Assembly (NCBI GenBank): GCA_964547125.1
Contig: CAZJLS010000087.1
Location: 1 to 5,514, forward strand
Length of the DNA stretch: 5,514 nt
Direction of reading: 5' to 3'
Source: Methanobrevibacter_A sp964547125
Lineage (GTDB): Archaea; Methanobacteriota; Methanobacteria; Methanobacteriales; Methanobacteriaceae
In this document: positions 1 to 5,496 of the stretch, in pieces
Position numbering within the stretch: the stretch's first letter is position 1
Layout of the letters: each line of letters starts with the position of its first letter
The notes under the pieces: model-generated
Seen by the model: the letters and a program-made list of their open reading frames with translations, nothing else
The model's database searches: none
Told to the model about the DNA's origin: nothing
Program-made: the position numbers and the translations under genes

Positions 1-266
1 CATATTATTGCATCTGCTCCTTTTTGGAATGTTTGTTGGCATATTTTTTCATTGGTTGCTGGTATGTCTGCTACTTTGTAGTCGCATATTATTTTGTAGT
101 TGAAGTTTTCTTTGAATGTGTTTATACATTCTAGTCCTGTTGCGAGTGTTAGTGGGTATCCTATTTTTATGGTGTCTATTTTTTCATCTATTTGTTCACA
201 TACTTTTATTGCTTCTTCTGTGTTCATTAAATCCATTGCAAGTATTAGGTTGTTTTTTATTTTCAT
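1..266 (-). CDS. pyrF: Orotidine-5'-phosphate decarboxylase, N-terminal part (cut by window edge)
   Basis: The enzyme decarboxylates OMP to UMP, the last step of de novo pyrimidine synthesis, in the cytoplasm. Reading the minus strand from an ATG at 266 gives 88 open codons that run off the left edge; archaeal PyrF is usually about 210-230 residues, so well over half is missing. The protein begins MKIKNNLILAMDLMN. The expected active-site residues are all present: Asp12 (LILAMD), Lys34 (DTIKIGYP), and the D-x-K-x-x-D signature as Asp62, Lys64 and Asp67 in CDYKVADIP, followed by ATNEKI and GADAII. From memory these match the Asp20/Lys42/Asp70/Lys72/Asp75 set of the Methanothermobacter enzyme with a constant offset of eight. 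A weak AGGA ribosome site lies about 10 nt before the ATG. Codons prefer A or C in third position. The gene is divergent from cbiM and functionally unrelated to it. The family assignment is very secure. Confidence 0.95.
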   Translation of the reverse strand, partial: MKIKNNLILAMDLMNTEEAIKVCEQIDEKIDTIKIGYPLTLATGLECINTFKENFNYKIICDYKVADIPATNEKICQQTFQKGADAII

Positions 267-320
267 GGTTTTTATTTTCCTATTTTTCGTTTTTTTTTAT
301 TTTATTTTTGTTTTGTGTTT

Positions 321-328
321 TATTTAAT
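321..328 (-). promoter_or_regulatory. Possible TATA box for pyrF
   Basis: Read on the minus strand this is ATTAAATA, close to the archaeal box A, with an A-rich stretch just upstream that could serve as BRE. Transcription would start near 297, giving an A-rich leader of about 30 nt before the pyrF ATG. The region is so AT-rich that chance matches are likely, so this is only a candidate. Confidence 0.3.
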
Positions 329-366
329 TATTATTTTTTCAATTTGATTTGATTTGTTTCTATTGT

Positions 367-383
367 ACCGAATATTTTATATA
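367..383 (+). promoter_or_regulatory. Archaeal BRE/TATA promoter of the cbiMNQO operon
   Basis: The string ACCGAATATTTTATATA fits the archaeal pattern of a purine-rich BRE (ACCGAA) followed by box A (TTTATATA at 376-383). It faces cbiM. Transcription would begin about 22-27 bp downstream, near 403-408, leaving a leader of about 120 nt before the ATG at 526. A TTACT / AGTAA inverted pair (400-404 and 412-416) sits at the predicted start site and could bind a regulator, though it is weak. A second TATA-like string, TTTATAAT at 456-463, would give a shorter leader of about 40 nt and cannot be excluded. Confidence 0.65.
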
Positions 384-427
384 GTTTTTATTTTAAAAAT
401 TACTATTATAAAGTAAAATTTATTTTT

Positions 428-473
428 ATTCAATGTTATTGAATTTTTTATTTGCTTTATAATATTTTTTTTT
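428..473 (+). promoter_or_regulatory. Leader inverted repeat with two T-tracts (possible operator or attenuator)
   Basis: A perfect 7-bp inverted repeat, ATTCAAT-GTT-ATTGAAT at 428-444, runs straight into a T6 tract (444-449). A T9 tract follows at 465-473. It lies downstream of the predicted cbiM promoter. As DNA it could be an operator; as RNA it forms a small hairpin before U-runs, which in archaea can cause termination. No cobalamin riboswitch signature is visible in the leader. The function is inferred from position only. Confidence 0.4.
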
Positions 474-525
474 AAAAGAGAAAAATCAAGTTTATTTTTA
501 TAAATAGAGATGGAGAAAAGATAAA

Positions 526-1212
526 ATGCACATTATGGAAGGATTCCTACCTCCTATGTGGTGTTTAGTATGGTACATACTATCCATACCAGTAGTAGTA
601 TACGGAATCATACAAATTAGAAAAACATTCGCAGAAAATCCAGAATCAAAACCTTTACTCGCAGTAGCTGGAGCATTCATGTTTGTATTATCATCCTTAA
701 AAATGCCTTCAGTAACTGGAAGTTGCTCACACCCATGTGGTAACGGTCTAGGAGCAGCACTCTTCGGACCAGCAGCAACATCAGTACTTGGTGTAATAGT
801 ATTACTTTTCCAAGCAATAATCTTAGCACACGGTGGATTAACAACCCTTGGAGCAAACAACTTCTCAATGGGTATTATTGGACCACTAGCAGCATGGTTA
901 GTATATAAAGGAATTAACAAAACTGGAGTTAACAGTAACATAAGCATATTCTTCGCAGCATTCTTAGGAGACTTATTAACATATGTTACAACTGCAATAC
1001 AATTGTCTTTAGCATTCCCACAACCAACATTTATGTCTGCATTAACAAAATTCTTAGTAATTTTCGCAGTAACACAAATACCATTAGCAATTGCAGAAGG
1101 TGTCTTAACCGTTGTTATATGGGATTTATTAAAGAAAAACAAAGCAAAACTCTTAGAAAAATTAGGCTCAATCACTTCTAAAGAAGCTGAAGAAGTAATG
1201 GCTGAAGCATAA
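526..1212 (+). CDS. cbiM: CbiM, substrate-binding membrane component of the cobalt ECF transporter
   Basis: This is the S-component-like membrane protein that captures Co2+ and confers specificity in the CbiMNQO importer. It has 228 residues, the usual size for CbiM without an extra C-terminal domain. The N-terminus is MHIMEGFLPP; in the family, His2 close to the free amino terminus is a metal ligand, which supports this start over the ATG three codons later. A GGAGA ribosome site at 512-516 lies about 9 nt upstream. Other family landmarks are the SSLKMPSVTGSCSHP stretch (residues 56-70) with the conserved His69, the LFGP motif (79-82) and LAHGGLTTLGAN (100-111). About six hydrophobic membrane segments are seen, and the C-terminus is a charged cytoplasmic tail. 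One oddity is SHPCGNGLG (68-76), where as I recall the usual residue after SHP is Thr. CbiM and NikM are close relatives; the neighbouring cbiN favours cobalt. First gene of the operon, 30 nt before cbiN. Confidence 0.95.
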   Translation: MHIMEGFLPPMWCLVWYILSIPVVVYGIIQIRKTFAENPESKPLLAVAGAFMFVLSSLKMPSVTGSCSHPCGNGLGAALFGPAATSVLGVIVLLFQAIILAHGGLTTLGANNFSMGIIGPLAAWLVYKGINKTGVNSNISIFFAAFLGDLLTYVTTAIQLSLAFPQPTFMSALTKFLVIFAVTQIPLAIAEGVLTVVIWDLLKKNKAKLLEKLGSITSKEAEEVMAEA

Positions 1213-1242
1213 GAAAAAAGTATTAATTGAGGTTGGATTTTT

Positions 1243-1536
1243 ATGGATAATAAAATGTACATACTACTATTAGTTATTGTAGCAATAATCGTAATCGCTC
1301 CTTTAGCAATCTATAATGGTCATGGAGAAGATGATGGTTACTTTGGAGGATCTGACGATCAAGGTGGAGCAGCAATTGAAGAAACTGGTTACCAACCATG
1401 GTTTAGTTCAATTTGGGAACCACCTAGTGGTGAAATACAAAGTTTATTATTCTGTGTTCAAACAGCAATCGGAGCAATAATTGTCGGTTACTTCTTCGGT
1501 TACTGGAGAGCTGAAAGAAAATACAAAGATGAATAA
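1243..1536 (+). CDS. cbiN: CbiN, small accessory membrane component of the cobalt transporter
   Basis: CbiN is a small two-helix protein that associates with CbiM and is needed for efficient cobalt loading. The 97-residue product has a first membrane helix at about residues 4-24, an acidic and glycine-rich external loop, and a second helix at about 65-87 ending in a basic tail (YWRAERKYKDE). The family signatures YFGGSDDQGGAAIEE (33-47) and PWFSSIWEPPSGEIQSLLF (about 52-70) are clear. A TGAGG ribosome site at 1228-1232 precedes the ATG by about 10 nt; the ATG four codons later is less well placed. Its presence argues for a CbiMNQO cobalt system rather than a nickel system, where NikN or NikL usually takes this place. 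It probably shares a transcript with cbiM and is followed by a hairpin before cbiQ. Confidence 0.95.
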   Translation: MDNKMYILLLVIVAIIVIAPLAIYNGHGEDDGYFGGSDDQGGAAIEETGYQPWFSSIWEPPSGEIQSLLFCVQTAIGAIIVGYFFGYWRAERKYKDE

Positions 1537-1546
1537 ACTTTTTAAA

Positions 1547-1601
1547 TAAGATTGATAAATATAAAATAGTATTTATTAATCTTAAAAATTTACTTTTTTT
1601 T
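1547..1601 (+). terminator. Intra-operon hairpin plus T-tract between cbiN and cbiQ
   Basis: The arms at 1547-1561 and 1570-1584 form a 15-bp stem (TAAGATTGATAAATA pairing with TATTTATTAATCTTA) with a single G-U wobble and an 8-nt loop. A T8 tract follows at 1594-1601. The structure sits in the 83-nt gap between cbiN and cbiQ, and the cbiQ ribosome site AAGGA (1602-1606) begins right after the T-tract. It may be a partial terminator, an RNA-processing site or an mRNA 3'-end stabiliser setting the ratio of CbiMN to CbiQO. The structure is directly visible; the role is inferred. Confidence 0.6.
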
Positions 1602-1619
1602 AAGGATAAGTGTTTTTTT

Positions 1620-2342
1620 ATGGCATTAAATATAGATTATATTGCACAAAATAACCGCTTACGTGATGTTAATCCTGATTTAAAAATTGCTGTATCCTTA
1701 GGAGTAATGCTTGTTGCATTATTTTTACCTACTAATTTTTTCCCTTTAGAAATTTATGTTCTTTTAGAATGTTTAATAATTCTTATAATGGCAATAGGAA
1801 TTATGGGTATTGCAAGAGTTAAATTATCATCTTATCTTAAGTTTATGGCCATACCCTTTTCATTTACAGTACTTACATGTATATTCTTATTGTTCTTTTT
1901 TGGTAGTGGAGAAATTTTATGGCAAAGTCCTATATCATGGATTGCTATACGTAAAGATGCATTAAATACTGCAATATCTGTTTTTTTCAGAGTATTTGCT
2001 TGTGTATCATGTTTAGGTTTTATGTCACTTACAACACCTATTAATGATTTCTTACATGCACTAGCAAAAATTCATGTTCCAAAAGAACTTATTGAAATTG
2101 CAATGTTAATGTATAATATTATTTTCATATTCTTAGATGAAGTTGAAACAATGAAAAATGCACAAAAATCTCGCTTAGGTTTTAGAGGATATTGGGATTC
2201 ATTTAAATCATTAGGTTCAATTGTATCTAATCTTTTCTTAAAATCATTAGATAAGGCAGAGATGTTGCAGAAAGCATTAGAGTCACGAGGTTATCGTGGT
2301 GATATACCAATTTATGAACCAAGTAGGAATAAGGAGGAATAA
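1620..2342 (+). CDS. cbiQ: CbiQ, transmembrane coupling (T) component of the cobalt ECF transporter
   Basis: CbiQ is the EcfT-type membrane protein that links the CbiO ATPases to CbiM. The 240 residues are typical for the family. There are about five hydrophobic segments (roughly 22-40, 43-65, 75-95, 114-135 and 160-173). After them comes the cytoplasmic region with the two coupling-helix signatures: AQKSRLG at 181-187 and ALESRGY at 219-225, the Ala-x-x-Arg-Gly type motifs that contact the ATPase grooves. The start is an ATG with an AAGGA ribosome site at 1602-1606, a rather long 13-nt spacing that could mean weaker initiation. The 3' end carries the cbiO ribosome site, and only 2 nt separate the two genes, suggesting coupled translation. 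Third codon positions favour T, unlike cbiM and the downstream ATPase. Confidence 0.95.
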   Translation: MALNIDYIAQNNRLRDVNPDLKIAVSLGVMLVALFLPTNFFPLEIYVLLECLIILIMAIGIMGIARVKLSSYLKFMAIPFSFTVLTCIFLLFFFGSGEILWQSPISWIAIRKDALNTAISVFFRVFACVSCLGFMSLTTPINDFLHALAKIHVPKELIEIAMLMYNIIFIFLDEVETMKNAQKSRLGFRGYWDSFKSLGSIVSNLFLKSLDKAEMLQKALESRGYRGDIPIYEPSRNKEE

Positions 2343-2344
2343 TA

Positions 2345-3175
2345 GTGTTAGAAGCTAGAAATATTGTGTATCGTTATGATGATGGTACAAAAGCATTAAA
2401 TGATGTTTCAGTTAAAGTAGATGATAATGATATGGTAGCATTGCTTGGTAAGAATGGTGCTGGAAAATCTACATTGTTTTTACATTTTAATGGAATTTTT
2501 AGACCAGATGAAGGTGAAATTCTTGTTGATGGTAAACCTATTGAGTATAATGATGATGGTTTACTTGATGTTAGAACTAAAGTAGGTATTGTTTTCCAGA
2601 ATCCGGATGATCAACTGTTTGCACCTACTGTTCAAGAGGATGTTGCTTTTGGTCCTTTAAATATGGATTTACCTCAGGAAGAAGTTGAAAGAAGAGTTAT
2701 TGAAGCACTTGAAAAGGTAGGGATGACTGGTTTTGAACGTAAACCTCCGCATCATTTAAGTGGTGGTCAAAAGAAGAGAGTTGCTATTGCAGGTGTTCTT
2801 GCAATGGAACCTGATATGATGGTTCTTGATGAGCCTACTAGTGGATTAGATCCTAAAGGTGCGTCTCAGATTTTGCATTTATTATATGAATTAAATAATG
2901 AGGGTATTGGTATTATTATTAGTACTCATGATGTTGACTTAGTACCTTTGTATGCTAATAAGGTTTATGTAATTCGTGAAGGTGAAATAATTAAAGAAGG
3001 TAATCCTAAGGAAGTATTTTTAGATGTAGATACTATTCGTCAGGCTAATTTACGTTTACCACGTATTGCACATTTAGCGGAAATTTTAGAGAAAGAAGAT
3101 AAAATTAATTTTGAGGGTGACTATCCGTTAACTATTGGTCAGGCTCGAAATGTTTTTAAGGCGAAAATTGAATAA
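2345..3175 (+). CDS. cbiO: CbiO, ATP-binding component of the cobalt ECF transporter
   Basis: CbiO hydrolyses ATP on the cytoplasmic face, acting as a dimer on CbiQ to drive cobalt uptake. The 276-residue product has every ABC motif: Walker A GKNGAGKST (35-43), Q-loop Gln85 in FQNPDDQLF, signature LSGGQ (138-142), Walker B MMVLDEP (158-164) with catalytic Glu163, D-loop SGLD (166-169) and switch His195 (STHD). FQNPDDQLF with an FGP motif (102-104) is characteristic of ECF-type ATPases rather than other ABC importers. About 60 residues follow the nucleotide-binding fold, as in family members. The start is GTG at 2345, chosen because AAGGAGGA (2331-2338) lies 6 nt upstream, inside the end of cbiQ. 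Only one ATPase gene is present, so a CbiO homodimer is expected. Asn and Asp codons are nearly all AAT and GAT, unlike the ATPase downstream. Last gene of the operon. Confidence 0.97.
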   Translation: MLEARNIVYRYDDGTKALNDVSVKVDDNDMVALLGKNGAGKSTLFLHFNGIFRPDEGEILVDGKPIEYNDDGLLDVRTKVGIVFQNPDDQLFAPTVQEDVAFGPLNMDLPQEEVERRVIEALEKVGMTGFERKPPHHLSGGQKKRVAIAGVLAMEPDMMVLDEPTSGLDPKGASQILHLLYELNNEGIGIIISTHDVDLVPLYANKVYVIREGEIIKEGNPKEVFLDVDTIRQANLRLPRIAHLAEILEKEDKINFEGDYPLTIGQARNVFKAKIE

Positions 3176-3199
3176 TATATAGTATATATTATATTTTTT
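3172..3199 (+). terminator. Palindrome and T6 tract overlapping the cbiO stop codon (likely terminator)
   Basis: ATAATATATA-G-TATATATTAT at 3172-3192 is a perfect 10-bp palindrome around one base, followed by T6 at 3194-3199. The cbiO stop codon (3173-3175) lies in the left arm. The stem is all A-T, so the T-tract may matter more than the hairpin. It probably ends the cbiMNQO transcript. Confidence 0.55.
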
Positions 3200-3208
3200 G
3201 TAGAAGGC

Positions 3209-3254
3209 ACTGTTTTCCAGAAAACTGTATTATGAGTTTTTTTGGGTTTTTTTT
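3209..3254 (+). terminator. Second hairpin with T7 and T8 tracts
   Basis: The arms at 3209-3216 and 3221-3228 (ACTGTTTT with AAAACTGT, one T-T mismatch) enclose the loop CCAG. They are followed by T7 (3237-3243) and T8 (3247-3254). GGGTTT (3244-3249) can also pair with AAACCC (3257-3262). Archaeal RNA polymerase terminates at T-rich runs, so this is a plausible backup terminator for cbiO that insulates the next promoter. Confidence 0.45.
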
Positions 3255-3426
3255 ATAAACCCCTAGTAATACTGAGTATATAAATAAATCCTAAAAAAGT
3301 AATACTTTTTATTTTTTTAAACCCCTAGTATTACAAAGTATATAAATAAATTCAAAAATCGTAATACTTTTTTTATAAACAGTGAGTAATACTAACTATA
3401 TAAATAAACTCGAAAAAAGTAATAAA
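3251..3426 (+). repeat. Three tandem imperfect 56-bp promoter/operator repeats
   Basis: The units are 3251-3306, 3313-3368 and 3371-3426, aligned without gaps and separated by 6 and 2 bp. By hand count units 1 and 2 match at 48 of 56 positions, 1 and 3 at 45, and 2 and 3 at 42. Each unit has the same order: T-rich start and AAAC; a first AGTAWTACT-type site (3265-3273, 3327-3335, 3385-3393); the invariant core TATATAAATAAA (3277-3288, 3339-3350, 3397-3408); an A-run; and a second site (3298-3306, 3360-3368, 3418-3426). The two sites in each unit are always 33 bp apart. AGTA-W-TACT is itself a 4+1+4 palindrome. The array ends 33 bp before the ATPase start. It looks like a cis-regulatory array binding a repressor or activator several times. 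The regulator is unknown and not encoded in this window. Confidence 0.85.
3392..3408 (+). promoter_or_regulatory. Likely TATA element of the metal ATPase promoter (third repeat)
   Basis: CTAACTATATAAATAAA in the third repeat is the gene-proximal of three identical TATA-like cores. Transcription 22-27 bp downstream would start near 3425-3430, giving a leader of about 30-35 nt before the ATG at 3460. The core lies between the operator-like sites at 3385-3393 and 3418-3426, so a bound protein could block TBP/TFB or the start site. The core also reads TTTATATA on the minus strand, so direction rests mainly on gene orientation. Confidence 0.55.
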
Positions 3427-3459
3427 AATAAATTTTATAATAAAGGAGAAAAAAGAACA

Positions 3460-5496
3460 ATGGTAACAATAGAAGAAATATGCCACACACTAGAAGGCTT
3501 AAAAATGACAATAGTCTCAGGAATATTCCTAGCACTAAGCCTCATCTTCCTATTCCTAAATATAAAATTACCATACAACTTCGACTTAGCATGGGGATCA
3601 GTAATAATCAGTGGAGTACCCCTATTTTACCTAGCAATGACAAGACTCATATACGAAAAATGGGTATCAAGCGCACTACTAATCGTAGTAGCAATGATAG
3701 CAAGTCTAATGATAGGACAAATATTCGCAGCCGGAGAAGTAGCATTCATAATGGCAATAGGGGCACTACTAGAAGACTACACAGTAGACAGAGCAAAAAA
3801 CGGACTAAAAAAACTAATAGACTTAACACCACAAAAAGGAAGAATAATAACAGAAGACAACCAAGAAAAAATAGTCAAAATAGACGAAATACCAATAAAC
3901 AGCACACTAAGAGTACTACCTGGAGAAACCATACCACTAGATGGAGAAATAATAACAGGAAACACCAGCATAGACCAATCAATAATGACTGGAGAATCAC
4001 TACCAGTAGATAAAGAAATAGGTGACGAAGTATTCTGTGGAACAATGAACCTATACGGAAGCATAGACATAAAAACCACAAGCATAGGTGAAGACTCAAG
4101 CCTACAAAAACTCATCAACATGGTAAAAGAAGCAGAAGAAAAACAAGCACCAACACAAAGAATAGCAGACAAATGGGCAACATGGCTAGTACCAGTAGCA
4201 CTCATAATAGCAATAGCAGCATTCATATTCACATGGGATCTAGAAAGAGCAGTAACAGTACTCGTAGTATTCTGTCCATGCGCACTAATACTCGCAACAC
4301 CAACAAGTATAATGGCAGCAATAGGACAAGCAACAAAATACGGAGTACTCATAAAATCAGGAGAAGCACTAGAAAACCTCGGAAAAACAAACACCATAGC
4401 ATTCGATAAAACAGGAACACTAACCTACGGAAACCTAAAAGTCTCAGACATAATAACAAAAACACAAACACAAGAAGAAATACTAAAAATCGCAGGAACA
4501 ATAGAAAAAAGAAGCGAACACCCCCTAGCAAAAGCAATAATAGAAAAAACACAAACAGAAAACATAAACCTACCAGAATCAGAAAACTTCCAAATGATAC
4601 CAGGAAAAGGAGTAAAAGCAACAATAGAAAACCAAACATACTACTGTGGAAACACAAAATTCCTAGACGAAAACAACATAAACATAGATGACACAATAAA
4701 AGAAAACCTAGACCAACTAACAAACCAAGGAAAAGCAAGCATAATAGTAGCAAACAACACAGAAGCAATGGGAGTAATAGGACTATCAGATGTACTAAGA
4801 GAAAATGCAAAAACAATGATAGAAAGACTAGAAAACTTAGACACCAAAGTAATATTACTAACAGGAGACAACCAACAAGCAGCAAACTACCTCTCCAACC
4901 AAGTAGGAATAAAAGAAACCTACGCAGAACTCCTACCAGAAGACAAAGTATCAGTTGTTGAACAAATAAAAAACAACGACGAAATGATAGCAATGATAGG
5001 TGACGGAGTAAACGACGCACCAGCACTAAAAACAGCAAACGTAAGTATAGCAATGGCAGAAGTAGGAAGTGACATAGCAATAGACACAGCAGATGTAGCA
5101 TTACTAGGAGACGACATAACAAAAATACCATACCTAAAAAGACTATCAAATGCAACACTATTCAACATACACTTCAACATAGCACTAAGTATGTGCATAA
5201 ACTTCGTTGCAATAGTACTAAGTGTACTCGGATACCTAAACCCAGTAACAGGAGCACTAGTACACAACATAGGATCATGCTTAGTAATCGCAAATGCAGG
5301 ACTACTATACGACAGAAAATTCGACGAAGACATCATAAAAACAGAAAACACATCAAATATAATAGAACATACACACACCCACTCCCACCCAGGCGGAGAC
5401 CACGAACACACACATGACGACTTAGACCTTGAAGACTACACTGAAGGAGAATACATAACACACACCCACAAACACACACATCACATAGCAAAATAA
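3460..5496 (+). CDS. P1B-type heavy-metal-transporting ATPase (CPC type) with histidine-rich C-terminus
   Basis: This membrane pump couples ATP hydrolysis to transition-metal movement, probably export. The ATG at 3460 is preferred because AAAGGAGA (3442-3449) lies 10 nt upstream; an in-frame GTG at 3382 would lie inside the repeat array. The product is 678 residues. Four helices (about 16-35, 44-63, 70-88, 91-104) come first, then the actuator domain with TGES (177-180), helix 5 (242-257) and helix 6 with metal-site CPC (272-274). The catalytic domains follow: phosphorylated Asp316 in DKTGT, the P1B marker His354-Pro355, TGDN (468-471) and GDGVND (514-519). The last helices are at about 570-592 and 597-615. 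No N-terminal HMA (CxxC) domain is present. The last 42 residues hold 12 His in His-x-His runs (637-652 and 668-675). The final helix has HNIGS (602-606), with Asn603 where zinc-type pumps usually have Asp, so the metal is uncertain. The neighbourhood hints at cobalt or nickel. Codons favour A and C endings. Confidence 0.95.
   Translation: MVTIEEICHTLEGLKMTIVSGIFLALSLIFLFLNIKLPYNFDLAWGSVIISGVPLFYLAMTRLIYEKWVSSALLIVVAMIASLMIGQIFAAGEVAFIMAIGALLEDYTVDRAKNGLKKLIDLTPQKGRIITEDNQEKIVKIDEIPINSTLRVLPGETIPLDGEIITGNTSIDQSIMTGESLPVDKEIGDEVFCGTMNLYGSIDIKTTSIGEDSSLQKLINMVKEAEEKQAPTQRIADKWATWLVPVALIIAIAAFIFTWDLERAVTVLVVFCPCALILATPTSIMAAIGQATKYGVLIKSGEALENLGKTNTIAFDKTGTLTYGNLKVSDIITKTQTQEEILKIAGTIEKRSEHPLAKAIIEKTQTENINLPESENFQMIPGKGVKATIENQTYYCGNTKFLDENNINIDDTIKENLDQLTNQGKASIIVANNTEAMGVIGLSDVLRENAKTMIERLENLDTKVILLTGDNQQAANYLSNQVGIKETYAELLPEDKVSVVEQIKNNDEMIAMIGDGVNDAPALKTANVSIAMAEVGSDIAIDTADVALLGDDITKIPYLKRLSNATLFNIHFNIALSMCINFVAIVLSVLGYLNPVTGALVHNIGSCLVIANAGLLYDRKFDEDIIKTENTSNIIEHTHTHSHPGGDHEHTHDDLDLEDYTEGEYITHTHKHTHHIAK

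Noticed and set aside
100..352. Two overlapping plus-strand open frames rich in Phe, Leu and Ser
   Set aside because: They are antisense to the well-supported pyrF start and to its T-rich upstream region, with no ribosome site or recognisable motifs.
341..356. Short GATTT repeats upstream of the cbiM promoter
   Set aside because: Only two to three copies of a 5-mer in AT-rich DNA; expected by chance.
384..525. Cobalamin riboswitch in the cbiM leader
   Set aside because: The leader is almost all A and T, lacks a GCCACTG-like box, and is too short for that fold.
498..1262. Long minus-strand open frame of 254 codons opposite cbiM
   Set aside because: It is a shadow of cbiM: few stop codons arise opposite A/C-ending codons, and cbiM has full family motifs.
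3251..3426. Short CRISPR array
   Set aside because: Only three units, nearly contiguous without spacer-like unique sequence, and each contains a TATA core; this fits a promoter array instead.
3382..3459. Upstream GTG start that would add 26 residues to the ATPase
   Set aside because: It lies within the repeat array and before the predicted transcription start. The extra residues are low-complexity, and ATG at 3460 has a good ribosome site.
4349..5158. Minus-strand open frame of 269 codons, extremely rich in Leu, opposite the ATPase
   Set aside because: The Leu-rich composition simply mirrors the A/C-biased codons of the ATPase gene; no start signal or domain is evident.
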